Shown here piece after piece: positions 39,785 to 51,900 of a stretch of DNA of 64,000 nucleotides. Under the pieces are notes generated by a model. The model searched no databases. It had not been told where the DNA came from and was given only the letters and a program-made list of their open reading frames with translations. The first letter of the stretch is position 1. The number at the start of each line of letters is the position of its first letter. The translations under genes were made by a program, and so were the position numbers. Origin of the DNA: Durusdinium trenchii (lineage: Eukaryota > Sar > Dinophyceae > Suessiales > Symbiodiniaceae); the NCBI GenBank assembly GCA_963970005.1, contig CAXAMN010003747.1, positions 297,691 to 361,690 of the forward strand, given 5' to 3'.

Positions 39785-42150
39785 TTCAAGAATTTGCTGA
39801 GGAAGGAAAGCTCCCAATTGTGAGCTTATTTTCTGGGATTTGCGGACTGGAGCTAGGGGTTTCGCGGCCGAGGCCTCAAAGTTTGAGAGCAGCAGGGTTT
39901 GTCGAGATGTGGCCAGTTAGAAAGATGAAGTGAGAGTACTATCGTGGCCTGAGTGCTTTCTGATGTATCCACTGCCGTCAGCTCCCAAAAAGAGCTACTC
40001 GGATCAAGCCTTGGCAGCAACTCAGACAGCCCATCACTGGGAAATGCCTCGTGCCCATAGCCTCGACTCTAGCCTGGGGTCAGTGCGCTGTGTGGGGATC
40101 AACCAAATCAGGCCCGTCACGTGTGATTTCACGCGCTTTCATAACGTGGAGTATTATCTTATTTTCTGGATTCTTGGATGTGTCTCACGCCTTGCAGGGT
40201 CAAGAAGGGGACTACAATTGTCAGCAATTGGGGTGGGTCGCAGTGGTGTGCTCAGTGGTTGCGACGAACAGATTCGGGTTCGTTGGCTTTCTGGCCGTTG
40301 TTGCAAGGGAGGAAAGAAGGCTTCAAGCTAGGTTATTGAATACTTTCAAGGCGTTCCCCTAAATTCTATAGAATGTGTGTGTTTTTTCTTTGCGTGGTCG
40401 AGGTGGTCATGCTGTTGGTCGTCAAAGTCATGGACGCCATATGTACCTGTGGAGGTCGATGGCCCAGCTGTTTTGAAGTGAGGGCTGTTGCAAGTTTCAC
40501 GTGTCACACCGTGCATCATGGATTTTATAAGTTGCCGTTCCAAGGAAGATGCTGCACCTCCGGCGACTGGGACGTGGACCCCGCACCATGATATGGAATG
40601 TCGTAGGCTCATGCGCATCGCGCGTGCAACAGGTGTCCTTGACCGCCTGTATTGGGAAACCGTAAATGATTTTGATCCATGGAATTGAAGACCAGTGTGA
40701 CCTGTGGTGTCTACCTTTCTACCATAAGAACAGCTGGTATAGAGGCCGCGCAGACCCTATTTAAGATGATGCGCAATGTTTGAAAGACTTTTCGCTTGAC
40801 CTGCAGGATCACAAAAAGTGTTGACCACTGCTGTCAGTTGTTTTCTTGTCGAGTGGCAGGTTTCAGCAGCAGAATCATTGCCCTCGTTCCCTCTTTTGAA
40901 ACCATGGTTTCTGAGGTGGATGTACGCCACCGACCTGGTCGATGACCTAGTTTGTCACTTTTCATGTTCGACGGCGGAGAAAGTCGAATTACTAATTGTA
41001 TCTAGTAGATCTTCTTCACTCCAGGTGGAATGTGACCAGGATTGCACGACTGTCCTGAGACAGCGGATGGCGGAGGGCCTTTTGCACAAGGCTGTCATCC
41101 ATCCAGATGTCTGTAAATTCTCAGCCAAAGAGACAGGGGCTTGCGGGGTGACCGCTGGCTTTCCATGCCAGGCCTGCGTTGTCGTGTTGTCATTTGAGTC
41201 GATTGCGCGACGCTTCATTTGAGTCATTTGAGTCCTCCCCGTTTCAATTTGCGCGTGTATACGTTGCCGTGATTTAAACTCAATTTGCCAGGGTGTGAGC
41301 TCAGCAGGGCTTCAGAATGGGCTTGGTGACGAACGCACCAAGCTCATAGAGGAGGTTTGGAGGGTGTTTGACACCTTACCTCGCCAGTCCGGTGCCAAGT
41401 TCACGGCCAATTCCATTTGCTTCACAAGGTTTCTTTCACGCGTGGGACCCAGGCTGTTCTTGCTTCTTGAAAATGTTGGCGCTCTTCTGAGCAAAGAAAA
41501 GCAGTGCCGGGCACTGTTGCATTACATCTTGAAGGACGCCGTGATTCCATGTTCCAAGACAGATTCAGTATATACGCATGTACAGCGACAAGATAATTCA
41601 GCAGTGGGCCCGGATGAACCCAAAAGGCTGCCAAGCGGAGTTTGGATGTTCATTGGGCCACAACGAGACTGACGAACGTTGGTCTTCCAGATCGGGCCCC
41701 AGTATACGTAGTGATTAGCGCTTGTGTTGACACATGTCCTTGTCAGGCGTCTCGGGCAAGAGTTTTTCTGCTGTTGGCTGCGCGCGGAGAGTCGCTCTGG
41801 GAGGACGTCGGGCTTAGATTGACTTGTCGTTTGGAGCCGTAGTTGTTGTGGCTGCAATCAAAAACCATTCATTTTTGTTGACGTAGTTTTTGACCTTCAC
41901 CAACTTGTGACGCCCATTCTGAACGGATGGTGCGCTGAATTGGCAGGACTACATCTGTCCAGAGGTGGAGACTCACTGCCGGGCATGGAATCCAATTGCT
42001 CAGCAGCCAATGTACAAGTGGCTATCGCAAGAGCAATCCAAGAAGGACAAAGTGCGTTTGAACATGTGTGGAAACATGGTGGTCCCTTGCCAGGCCACGT
42101 TGGCCTTCGAGTCTCTGCTCACAATGAGAAGGGCTGCGCAACATTTGTGA
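39785..42150 (+). CDS. C5 cytosine DNA methyltransferase, multi-exon
   Basis: Exons carry the conserved motifs in order. Motif I LPIVSLFSGICGLELG is in 39785-39929 (GT donor at 39930); VECDQDCTTVLRQRMAEGLL with CGVTAGFPCQ (motif IV, catalytic Cys) is in 41026-41171; GVSSAGLQNGLGDERTK and LFLLLENVGALL (motif VI ENV) start at 41292; ASRARVFLLLAARGE (motif VIII) starts at 41747; and RLNMCGNMVVPCQATLAFES (motif X) is in 41947-42150. The enzyme would methylate cytosine C5 in DNA using S-adenosylmethionine. The motif IV form GFPCQ is closer to bacterial Dcm-type than to plant/animal DNMT1. The presence of introns argues for a host gene rather than a fresh retroelement. The N-terminal start and the 39930-41025 segment are uncertain. 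Confidence 0.75.
41172..41291 (+). other. GC-AG intron inside methyltransferase, flanked by TGCCAGG repeats
   Basis: Removing 41172-41291 (120 bases) joins AGFPCQ to GVSSAGL, restoring the usual sequence after motif IV. The donor is GC, the acceptor AG. The word tgccagg occurs at both ends. The interior holds repeated catttgagtc words. Confidence 0.65.
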
Positions 42151-42179
42151 TGGCTGTTGCAACCCCTTAAAGTATTTTA

Positions 42180-43850
42180 GCTGTTCTTGTACTGCAACCT
42201 TGCAAGTTTCGTTTGTGTGGCGGCCCTGACCTTGATTTTGTCATCGTTGCTGGCCATAGAGCCAGACGGCCACGACTATAGAGGTGGTGCCAATTCAGCA
42301 GCAATTCACAGAAATCTGACAAGCCTTGTAGCTATGCAAAAGGCTTTCGCAATCAGACTGATGGCGTTTGCTTCATTTGGACTTGTTTGCGTGGAATTTA
42401 AGCTTGTCACCGTGAGTTGCAGTTTGTGGGCTCTATTAGTATTGCCTGAGAACCTTGGCGCTCCCAGTTCAATGTCTGCAGGAGGAGTGGCTGTGTCCAA
42501 GTTTAGAGCGCTGACTGCCACCTGTTTTTCCACGACTTCCGCAGTTGTATTGTGCTCCGCTGCGTTCGTCAGGAGAGTCCAACACAGAGAACGACTTCTA
42601 TGTGCTTTCTGGCAAAGCGCTCGAGGCGGGGCTTATACTTCCTACCAAAAAACAAAACACAACGCCCAACACTTTGGTTTCAAGGAATAATACAATACAT
42701 GTAGAAGAATTTGTTGTTTCTTCAATGGGTCGAACTGCAGGAAGCTTCGGCGCAGGGCTTTTTGAACGGAGAAGACACCGTGATAATTGGGTTCTACCAC
42801 TACGAGGAAGGCGGCTTTTAAGACACAAAGAACATGTTTCAAGTTCACATGCACGCGCAAGCGCAAACACGTGCGCGTACGCCACACTAACTTTGCTATG
42901 GTATGCTTGTGGTGAAGAAGACGTGTAGTAGCTATGAACGCATCACTGTGTGGTGCCACTTTGCAGGTGACCTGGCCACTTTTTTTCCTTCAGCCAAATC
43001 CGAACATGGTGCGCCGCCACAGCGATGCCTTCTCCTAGCCGGCCCACATTCTGAGGGTGCATCATTCCGGGTTGCGACGCTAGCTGAATCATATCATGAG
43101 TTTTTGTGCTCTCGTGAGCCGTTAAAAAGCTACGATGGTAGTACCAAGACTCATGGACTCGTTGCAGCCAATGGGAGGCATGATAAAACTAGCAAGGCCC
43201 CTGTGTTAAATCACGAGAAAACATGATTTTTGTTTCCATTGTTGTGCAGTTTGCTGGTCTAGCGCTGGTTCTTTTTGCTGCCTGTGCGGTGTGTAAGGAT
43301 GCTTTTTCGCAATGCTTCTGCTTGGCCTGAAGTGACAAAAGCTGAATCTTTCCCTCGCCATCGTGAGCCTGTTGTCTTTGAATGCCGTCCGTTTTCTACA
43401 GCTGGTGAGGCCGTGGTGTTGATCCCTGATACTTCACTAGGACTTGACGCGCCACCACAAGCGCATGCTGATTTGACACGGGAGTTGAATGTGGCTGTGG
43501 TGAAGCTGCCTGTCCTGAAGTACGTGTCCTTCCTGCGTGGCATGAAGCGCATGGACCGAGGTGGCTTTAGCAAGTTAGTGACCGGCGTGTTTGCGCTAGC
43601 TGTTAGTTGTGGCCCACGCAGTTGATTGAAATAAACATTAGGGGCTTTCCTTGTTCAAACCAAGTAGGACGAAGCAACCACAAAGATGATCACCTTAGAC
43701 GCGACAATGTCCTGAGGTTATTCTTCAACAAGCGTCACAGAGGATTCTGCCAGCGTTCTCAGCAGGATCGTCCGCTGATTGGACTGCTTCTGATCCCGTG
43801 TACAGATTCTTTTCAGAGTCAGTGGCGTGCATTTTAGATTGTTGTGGCAG
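42180..43850 (+). CDS. hypothetical multi-exon protein after the methyltransferase
   Basis: Protein-like stretches on the + strand: WVELQEASAQGFLNGEDTVI then IGFYHYEEGGF (about 42728-42820), KSEHGAPPQRCLLLAGPHSE (about 43000-43060), and a longer piece in 43275-43600 with PVVFECRPFSTAGEAVVLIP, LTRELNVAVVKLPVLKYVSF and LRGMKRMDRGGFSK. The last frame's end at 43625 is probably past a splice donor. I do not recognise a domain. The pieces may belong to one gene between the methyltransferase and the DDE-like gene, or part of them to either neighbour. Confidence 0.35.
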
Positions 43851-44196
43851 TGGTGGACGGCTGACTTACTGCAGGCGTTATAATGCGCGCTTGAAGCTGT
43901 TCACTGTAGTCTGACGGAGGTTAGAGTTGGTTCATCAGCACACTAGCATTTCGAGCTGTTTTTGCTTATGAAGTGGCCCACCAATGTTTGCCAAAGCTAC
44001 AGAGCCATCGATTTTGTTTAGCAGTTTGTCCCATGGAGTACGAAGTACACATCTTTTGACGCCAACGTCCAGGGAATATACACTCAGATAATTAATATAT
44101 ATGTATATATATAAAGTGTATTTAAAGGGCCATTTCAGGCTGTTTCAATCAAACGGTTCCGTTTGCAAGTGCAGCGCTGGGTGGTAGTCAGCCCAC
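43851..44196. other. intergenic interval with AT microsatellite
   Basis: No coding is seen. A tatata run at about 44092-44112 precedes the DDE-like gene by about 85 bases; dinoflagellate promoters are not well enough defined to call it a promoter. Confidence 0.5.
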
Positions 44197-47100
44197 ATGC
44201 CCAAAGCCTTTTCTGTGGAACGCCTATCAAGTGAGTCCAGTGATTCTGACGCTGGCCAGCAAGAGGGCCAGCAAAGCGCTCCTGCTGCAAAGCGTCGTCG
44301 TGTTCAAGACAAGACAGACATAGACAAGGCATCTGAGGCATATTTGCGATCGCTGATTGGAAAGCAATGCCCTTGCAAGAAGCGAGAGTGCTTGCTTCAA
44401 TTTGCAGAGCCCTCCAAATTTGCTGCGCTAGCTGAGTATCGCTCACATTGGCTTGATCTAGAGAAGTTAGACCAAGACACCTTCGCAGCTTGTCAGAACA
44501 TTTGTTTTGTAGTGTGCGCAGCCACCTCTCATTTTTTGGGGGATTGGGGGAACGTTTGACTTTCCTTCTTCCCAGGCATTGGACCGAATGAAGACCATGA
44601 TCCAGGCCTGTGAAGGTGATGGTAATGGGTTGATGAAGTGGTCCATTGAAGGTGTGCAGACTTGTCGAAGGGCATGGAAAGCTTTACACAACATGGGTAG
44701 CTGAGCTGGATGACAGAATTGAATGGCAACGATTGTGCGTGAGGGTCGCCTTTTTCCATCTGGTAGGTGCACACAGGCTGATTGCCCAAAACGACGCAGC
44801 CTAGGCACTGGACGACGCCAGAGAATTTTCCAGGCAGCGCAGAAACGGGCAGTGTCTGCGCCAGTGGACCTTCGGTATGTGAAGAGGCCATATTCGGACA
44901 AGAAGGGGAAGTCAGAAGATTGTGTCCGTGGAGATGTTGTTTCATTCCTGGGTTCTCTTTGGGCATCTGTAGCGGAGACGCTCCCTGATGTTCGTGACGA
45001 TACGTTTGACGATGTGGATCCGGAGGCTCTTCCCAAACTGACTGATTCATATTCTATTGAACTGAATGTCCAGGTCTCGTTGCCTGCCAACCCTTCCACC
45101 CAAGAGAAAGTGAAAAAACCTCGTAAGGTTCGGAAAGGGGTGCTTCTGAACCCAGACAGGGCACCAGGTTCTTCTGGTGAGGAGGTCCGCAAATTACCGC
45201 CTGGATCAATGAAAGAATATTACGAGCAATACAAATTGTCTTCCAACCTCGGGTCGCCTGCTTCATTCCCAACATTTTGGCGGGCGGCTTGGAGCCTGGT
45301 TTCAACAGTTTTTGTTTTTAAAAATTTCGCGATGACAGCAATTCTATTTTTTTGTGATAGACAGAATCTGAAGTAGCAATTTTTAACTTCTGCTGTCGAT
45401 CTGCCACGGTTTGGGTCTTCTCATGATGAAGCTCAGGCTGAACGCTGTGGTTTTCACACGTGTTTCCATTTGCACTCCACTTCTTAAGATCCGTGAAGGT
45501 CACCGTTTTGGAAGCTTGGGTCCGCGCGCGCGCGCGCGCCCTTTTGGGCTCTAAAAACGGCCGTCGGAGGCGCGCGCGCGCGGACCCAAATCCACTTTAT
45601 TAAAAAACGGCGACCTCACGGAATCTTATAACTCCACTTGAACTTGGCCACGCGAATAAAGCCAATGCTAAACTCCCCCTTGGATTGGGCTATGAAATCT
45701 GGCCCCCTCAAGCCTTGCATCAACTGCTATTATTATTATGCCTAACTTTGGAGGGGCCATACCGGACATATCGAGGGTCATAGCCCAAGTCCAACTGTGT
45801 TTTATGCATACATTGGACCCAGTCAACCACTTCTTGATCCTAGGTTCGTATCCTAGAAGAACCCGATTTGGGTCCAGGGCCAGTCACCACTTAGGTGTGG
45901 ATCAGTGATTTTCCACACCTTCAGTTTCGTGACAGATCAAATCATGCTGAATGCAACGTTTGTCTACGACATCGGGCCATGATCCGGGCCCTTGGTGCAC
46001 ACATCAAGGCCAGAAAAGAACAGCTCCGGCTGTTTCATTCCCACTTACGAAGCCAGTACATGGACCGCGTGTGGTATTGGGAAACACGCGGCCTCTCTAG
46101 GCAGCGAGGGCCATTGGTCACACTCATTTGCGATGGAATGGATCAAGCAAAGTTTGAATTGCCACGACATGGCATGATGAAGAGCAAGGACTTTAGCACC
46201 ATGCAAAGGGTGAAAGTCCACGTCGCCGCGTGCATTGCGCACGGAAGATTCGTTCTTTTTGTTGTGTCCTCACCGGACACAAAAAAAGATTCGAATGCTT
46301 CCATAGAAATGTTGAGCTACGCCCTCACTCTTTTGGCCAGACAGGGGCTCCACCTCCCTTCTACAGACATCGTGCTGCAGCACGATAACACGTCGCGAGA
46401 ATTTAAAAACAATGGGGCATTGCGATGGGCCTGCTCCCAGGTCTCTTTGATATGATTGAAGTAACGCTCAAAATGTGTTGCTCTTTCAAGTTCTGTCCAC
46501 AAACGTAGGTTGTTTCTGTTCACGCCTTTTGGGAAATGGCTGCGTCACCGAGCCCTGGAAGGTGAGCTCTCGGAACATCCGCTCCTTTGTGGTCCAGTAC
46601 CTGAGGAGTGGACACACACACGAGGACATAGACCAAACATTCGGAGCCCTATCGAAACATCTCCTTAGAGTTCGGGACCTTCAATCACCTTCAGACGTGG
46701 TCAACACCATCAAAGACTTTTTGCAGAAGGCGAAAATGGCATGGGAGACCGAGAGACATGTAGTGATGATGGATTCCATCAGGGATTGGAGTTTTGCCAT
46801 GAGTTGGACACGGATATTTGTTTTGGCAAGCGATCCCATATTCCCTTAACTTGTTAAGGTCATCAGTTTTGCCAATCGTGGGGAATTTGGTTACGCAGGG
46901 GTAAGCTTCCACGTTATTATTGCCTGTGAGCAAAACGGGCGCCCAGGAACGGCTTTCTCACAGAACCTGTGCCCTTCAAGCTGGTCGGAATCGGAGGGCC
47001 TGGGGCGCCCCATTACTTTAAGCTGCAGCGCCGTGTGGATGCAGGCTCACCGTAGCTTGATTCTGCGCGGCCCTGGTATGTGCTCGCTAGATTTCAGCCA

Positions 47101-48117
47101 GGATTGCAAAGCTACGAGATCCAGAACAAGTTGTGGCATTACCCAGAGCACCCTGACGATGTAATTCTCAGGACGTTTGATCTGCGTGACAGATTGAACA
47201 TGATTGAACCCTTTTTGTATAATATATAGTGGCTTGTGTTTGTTGTCAAATGGTTTTTCAGGACAAAACAGTGGATGGCCAGCCCAGAGTTCACTTTCAC
47301 CAGTTTACTGTACCCTCGCCACCTTGCCTTCGAGCGTCTTCGCCTTGGTGTGCCTGCAGGCAGGCTGCTGTTTTGGTTGATAACGAGTCCCTGACCCAAT
47401 CACACTTGACGTGCAAAAAGGTGGGTGTTCATTATGCCTGACTAGACTGAAAAGGTCTGGCTGAGAAACGCGTCATTGACCCGGAGCACAAGAAGCACTT
47501 GACTCGCTTCTTGCCCGCCTTGCGAGTGCCTTTGTTTGGGTTGGGCAAGTTCGCTGATTGGCTTGAAGCCTGGCTGGACGGAAGCCTGGAGCAATGTGAT
47601 CTCTTGGATGTCACCGCGTGCCTGTGCATTCCGTATGGCTGAAGATAGTGTAGTTCTAATTTGTTTTTAAATCTAGAATGTGCTTCCAGTGTGCAGCGAT
47701 GTGTTGTCAGGTGCGTCATCAAGACTGGGCAAAGCCAGCATTTGTTTGCGGTTCCGTCTCCTGCGCCAGACCCGTTTACTATCAGCCCGAATGCCCTTCA
47801 GTGCCCCAGCTTTGACTCAACGCCTGTAAAGTGTCAAGCGTATTCATTTGCGCTAATGTACTTGCATTTGAAGCTGTTTTACATGGACCTTTCAATACCA
47901 TCTTGAACCTTCCCTGCTACAGGATCGTGGGCGTGACCAGCAAGGATCGGCGCGTTGTGGCTTCATACGTGAGCCGCACACGAAAAAGGATCATTTATGC
48001 AACAGCAGCACAGGCTTGGTCAATGGGTGTGCCATGGGATGAGGCGTTTGCCATTGCCACAAAGGCTGTCAAGTCGAAGACTGCAGCACCGAAGCCTCTC
48101 CGAAAAGGCAAGAAATG
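44197..48117 (+). CDS. DUF7869-like DDE/RNase H-fold protein, multi-exon
   Basis: Starts at ATG 44197 with MPKAFSVERLSSESSDSD, then KQCPCKKRECLLQF, a Cys-rich block. Further exons: ALDRMKTMIQACEGDGNGLM and CRRAWKALHNMG (44576-44698); a basic region ending KLPPGSMKEYYEQYK (to about 45296); then 45895-46437 with LVTLICDGMDQAKFELPRHG and LQHDNTSREFKNNGALRW; then LRSGHTHEDIDQTFGALSKH (about 46597-46656). The spaced acidic residues (DGMDQ, QHDN, GHTHEDID) match a DDE-type RNase H fold called DUF7869, widely expanded in dinoflagellates and resembling transposase cores. Later pieces (RAPRNGFLTEPVPFKLVGIG near 46940, PEHKKHLTRFLPALRVPLFG near 47490, and RIVGVTSKDRRVVASYVSRT to TGA 48117) are probably its C-terminus or a neighbouring gene. 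Confidence 0.6.
45510..45590. repeat. (CG)n foldback hairpin inside an intron
   Basis: gggtccgcgcgcgcgc is followed about 45 bases later by its reverse complement, gcgcgcgcgcggaccc, with a loop containing gggctctaaaaacggcc. It sits in the intron between the exons ending near 45296 and starting at 45895 of the DDE-like gene. Confidence 0.85.
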
Positions 48118-48900
48118 AATCAACCTTTGGTGGGATCGGGGGGTGGGGGCAGCCGATTTCATTCTCTCAAAATTCTTGAAAAGGTTGATGAATTTGGACG
48201 TTTTATTGCCTTGATATCTTATTGTTGTCGGGGTCCTAAACCCTTTTCGTTGTTTGTGTAGATTTTTTGGGAGCGGCAGCGTAACTTAGGGGTCTTGATG
48301 AAGCGGGGTTGGCGACGGAATGGGTCACTCCAAGGATGTTGCCAGGATGCTACTGTAAGTGACCGATCTGAGGTGGCATTGGTCACTTACGGACCAGGTT
48401 GACAAACGGCCATGATGTTTTGGTTTTCCTCCCCAAGGAAGATTCACAAAAGGGTATGCCAAGTGACCGATCAGACCTGGAATCGGTCACTTGCAAGGGG
48501 GGCCACCTACCACTGCCTGAGTGACGGATTCCACTTCCAGCACTGTGAGTCTGAGTGACGGTTTTTGTCAACGTCTGAGTGACGGATTTTCCATCTATTT
48601 CTTGAATGACTTTTTGGTGGAGGGTGCTGTGAGTGACTGATTCTAGGTATGATCCGTCACTTGAGGTGACAACAAATCCGTCACTTGTGTTGGGAAACAA
48701 TCCGTCACTTGGTTGGAACATGAATCCGTCACTTGGGATGTCTTTGAGACCTGGTGTCAGCCACTGCAAAGCGTTGTTGCACGTTGAAGCCAGGGGCCAC
48801 ATGTCGTTGGCAAATCGTGACGGCTGTGATGCAGTTTTAGTCTTTCAAACTGGTTGCCTGCTTTTCAGGGATTTTGCTCAAGGCCGGCTTTCTAGCAGCG
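48118..48900. repeat. intergenic cluster of gtgacggat / atccgtcac words
   Basis: About a dozen copies of a 10-12 base word lie between 48355 and 48740. Left copies are in forward form (gtgaccgat at 48359 and 48464; gtgacggat or close variants near 48523, 48556, 48581 and 48634), and right copies are reversed (atccgtcactt near 48651, 48677, 48701 and 48724), with reversed cggtcactt-type words also at 48381 and 48485. No gene is visible here; the next one starts near 48902. Confidence 0.85.
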
Positions 48901-48901
48901 T

Positions 48902-51900
48902 GATGCCTCCTGCATCAAAGACCCTTCCAAAGAAGCGTAAATCCAAGGGGGCCGGAGATGACAGCGCGGCTAAGTCCGCCAAAATGGCAGAGGAGTTTCC
49001 CCACGTTGCAACGATGACAGACTGGTGAACTGGATGGCAGTAATGTAGTAGTGTTTACTAAATGACGTATTACGAACACTGTGATGCAAATATATAACCG
49101 CAGCGTTTCTTTTTGGTGTTGTGCTCAGGTTCGTGAACAAGGTGCTGCCTGTCGGTGGCCCGGACATGTACTTGACCAACGTATATGGGACCAAGGAGAC
49201 TCATAACATATCACAAAAAGATGACTCACTCATAGTATATTGAATTTGTGAAGGAAAAGATGAACGACTTTGCAGTGTGGATTGACAACTTTGCTCCTTC
49301 CAACCATGCGCTGGGAGCTCACTTTGAATGTTGCCGACCTGGTGATTTTGCCGTTGCCGCTACGTCCTGCGCTTTTCAGGTTGAGCTACGCGACCGAGTT
49401 CAAGGGCTCTTTGGTGCATTTGAGACCTTTCACGCTTGCTTGGCGAGCAGATACTGGCTGCAGTGGCTATCTGGAACCCGACCAAGCGCTGATGATATTA
49501 GAAATCATTATGACGAAGGGTTTCTTGCAGCTTTTCATCTTGTTGCAACGTTCCATTTCCGAATGTGTCCATGTAGTCTCTGAGAGTATCCCTTTGGGTT
49601 GGATGTTTGTGAGATTTTGTGAGGTTCCTGACGAACCCAAATTTGACGGGCATTGACAAGATCTCAGCGACAGCCATTCCGGACGCGTTCTTGGATTCCA
49701 AGTACCCAAAGCTGACGTCCTTAGACGGTGTTTAGGATGCGCTTGGCATCTCAATTGATGTGTATCGCTGGAAACGTCTTCCAATTGTGACAGCCTGGTT
49801 TGAGTCAACCTGGTTTTGAGGCGACATGATTCCACCATTCAGTGTCGGATACACAAAAGGGTGGAAGAGATGCACGATGCTTCTAATATGCCTTCAAGGT
49901 ATTCGAGAGCTAGACCTGGCAGATCAGGTCTCTCATGCCATCAAGGCAGAGTCAACATGTTGCACTTCTGACATGCCATGATACCAATGATATCATTGGC
50001 AGGGCCTTCAAGTCCTGTAGCTTTTTCTGCTAGGCAAGTATGGGGACAATTTATGCCACATTCTGTGACTTCAAAGACGTTCGGGCGTTGGTCCACGCCA
50101 ACAGAGGCATTGAACCTGATGTTAAGCTTGGCTTACACATTTAATTTCAGAGTCTCAGTGAGTGTGCAAGTCTTGCAGGCGTCTCCATGATGCAGACGCA
50201 GACAAGGGCGAAGCCAAATTGTTTTCACTTCCGCCGCCAAGTCACAATTCTTCAGAGGGCTGGAGCTGGAACAGTGGAAACCCAGTTCGAGGAGCTCACT
50301 TTAAGTATCAAATTGAATCATGTCCGGAATATTTTGGTGTGAAATATGAGACCACGTTTTCTTTATGTTTCAGGCATCCTAACATTATGTTTCTATTTCC
50401 TGCCATGGCAGGAGTGGTCACAGGCCAGCTCGATCGTTAAGGCGTTTCAAATTGGCCTGGGCGAGGCCAAAGCTGTGGCAGTGTTGATGACCAAAGTATC
50501 GAAGCCCGTGACAGATTTCCTTAGCCAGAGCGTGAAGGTTCGAGGTATGCAAAGGTACTTGTCGCACGAAATCATATCCAAAGACCTTCTGACCCCTGCG
50601 TTTTCAAGCGGAGTGAACGCTTTGGAACATTGGCGTGACCAGCTTCGAAATGATGACGAAGTTGCAACCTGTATGAGAAATTATGTGAGTGGCCAGAAAG
50701 AAGTTGTTGGTTTGGTGGTTGTTCTATGTTGTTCTTGGGTTTGTTGTTGGTTTTGGGCACCGTTCTCCCATGCTACTGCACAGTCCAGGTAATGCTGTTT
50801 GTGCACCGTTTGCAAGACGACCACGACGCTTGCCCTGCTGCGCTGCGGAAAGCGTGCACATTTCAGCAAGGCCTCAACAAGCTTCAATGCTGCGCTGGCT
50901 TCTTACACTTCCTGACCGCGCTTCAGAAAGTCGCTCCGCCCAGTGACTTCGCTGACATGTCGACCAGCCTTAGAAAACAATTCAGCTCTGGATACCTCGA
51001 TCCGGATATCATGCACACTTTGGAGAACACCTTTCCGCCGGAGGATCCGGGGTCGATTGGAGCTTTCAGGCCCGTCTCCAAATTGTAGGCAGTACTAGTA
51101 TTTGTGACCAGTGTCTTTTGTTCAAGGTCCTATGTGAAGTAAATATGCATGCGTGTCCAGGAGAAACGTATTTTTCTTGATCAACTTAATGCGCTGCTGA
51201 TTAATTTTCTTTGTTTTGATTGTGTGACAGGCCTTTCTTGGCACGTCTCCAGAGCGCGCAGCGCATTCAGAAGGAGGCCCAGGATGCTCAGCTTGAGAAG
51301 GACCTGAGACAGGCGGACTTGAAGGCGGTGCTGGCGAAGGTGGAGAGTGACTTCAAGGTCTTGAAGGAGCATTTGCTACCGGGTGATAACCGTGTGGCCC
51401 TGAAGAACGCGAGGGACCTCAAGTACCTCAGAGACCGCCAGAGGAACCCAAGTCATGTTTTTCTTTAAAAGTCTGTGCATTTTACGTGGATTTTTGTGTT
51501 GCTATCCCTGGCTTCTGCAAATATTTAGTGAGTATAGCGCCACTCTGCCTGGTTACCATGTTGCAGGAAAGGTGATGCCTTCGTGGATGACTGGATGGAT
51601 AAGCACTGCCTTCTTGTGCAGGTAGACGATAGCTACACTGGAGCGATCGCAGGCTTTCTCAAGTTCAGGGAGCAGTACAGGGGACGACCTGGCAAAGAGT
51701 TGCTAGCCAAGTCTATTTTTTTTCGAGCGCGAGGTTTTCCCAGAACAATGTCAGGGACAGGGATTCTCCATGACAACTCAAAACCATTCATTCAGATGTG
51801 TAAGGTATGGGATCATTGGCTTCGATTGCGCCATTTGGCCAGCAAATGCTTCATTGGTGGCCAACGCGACAGGGGTTCTGCAAAGCCTTCTCGCGATGAG

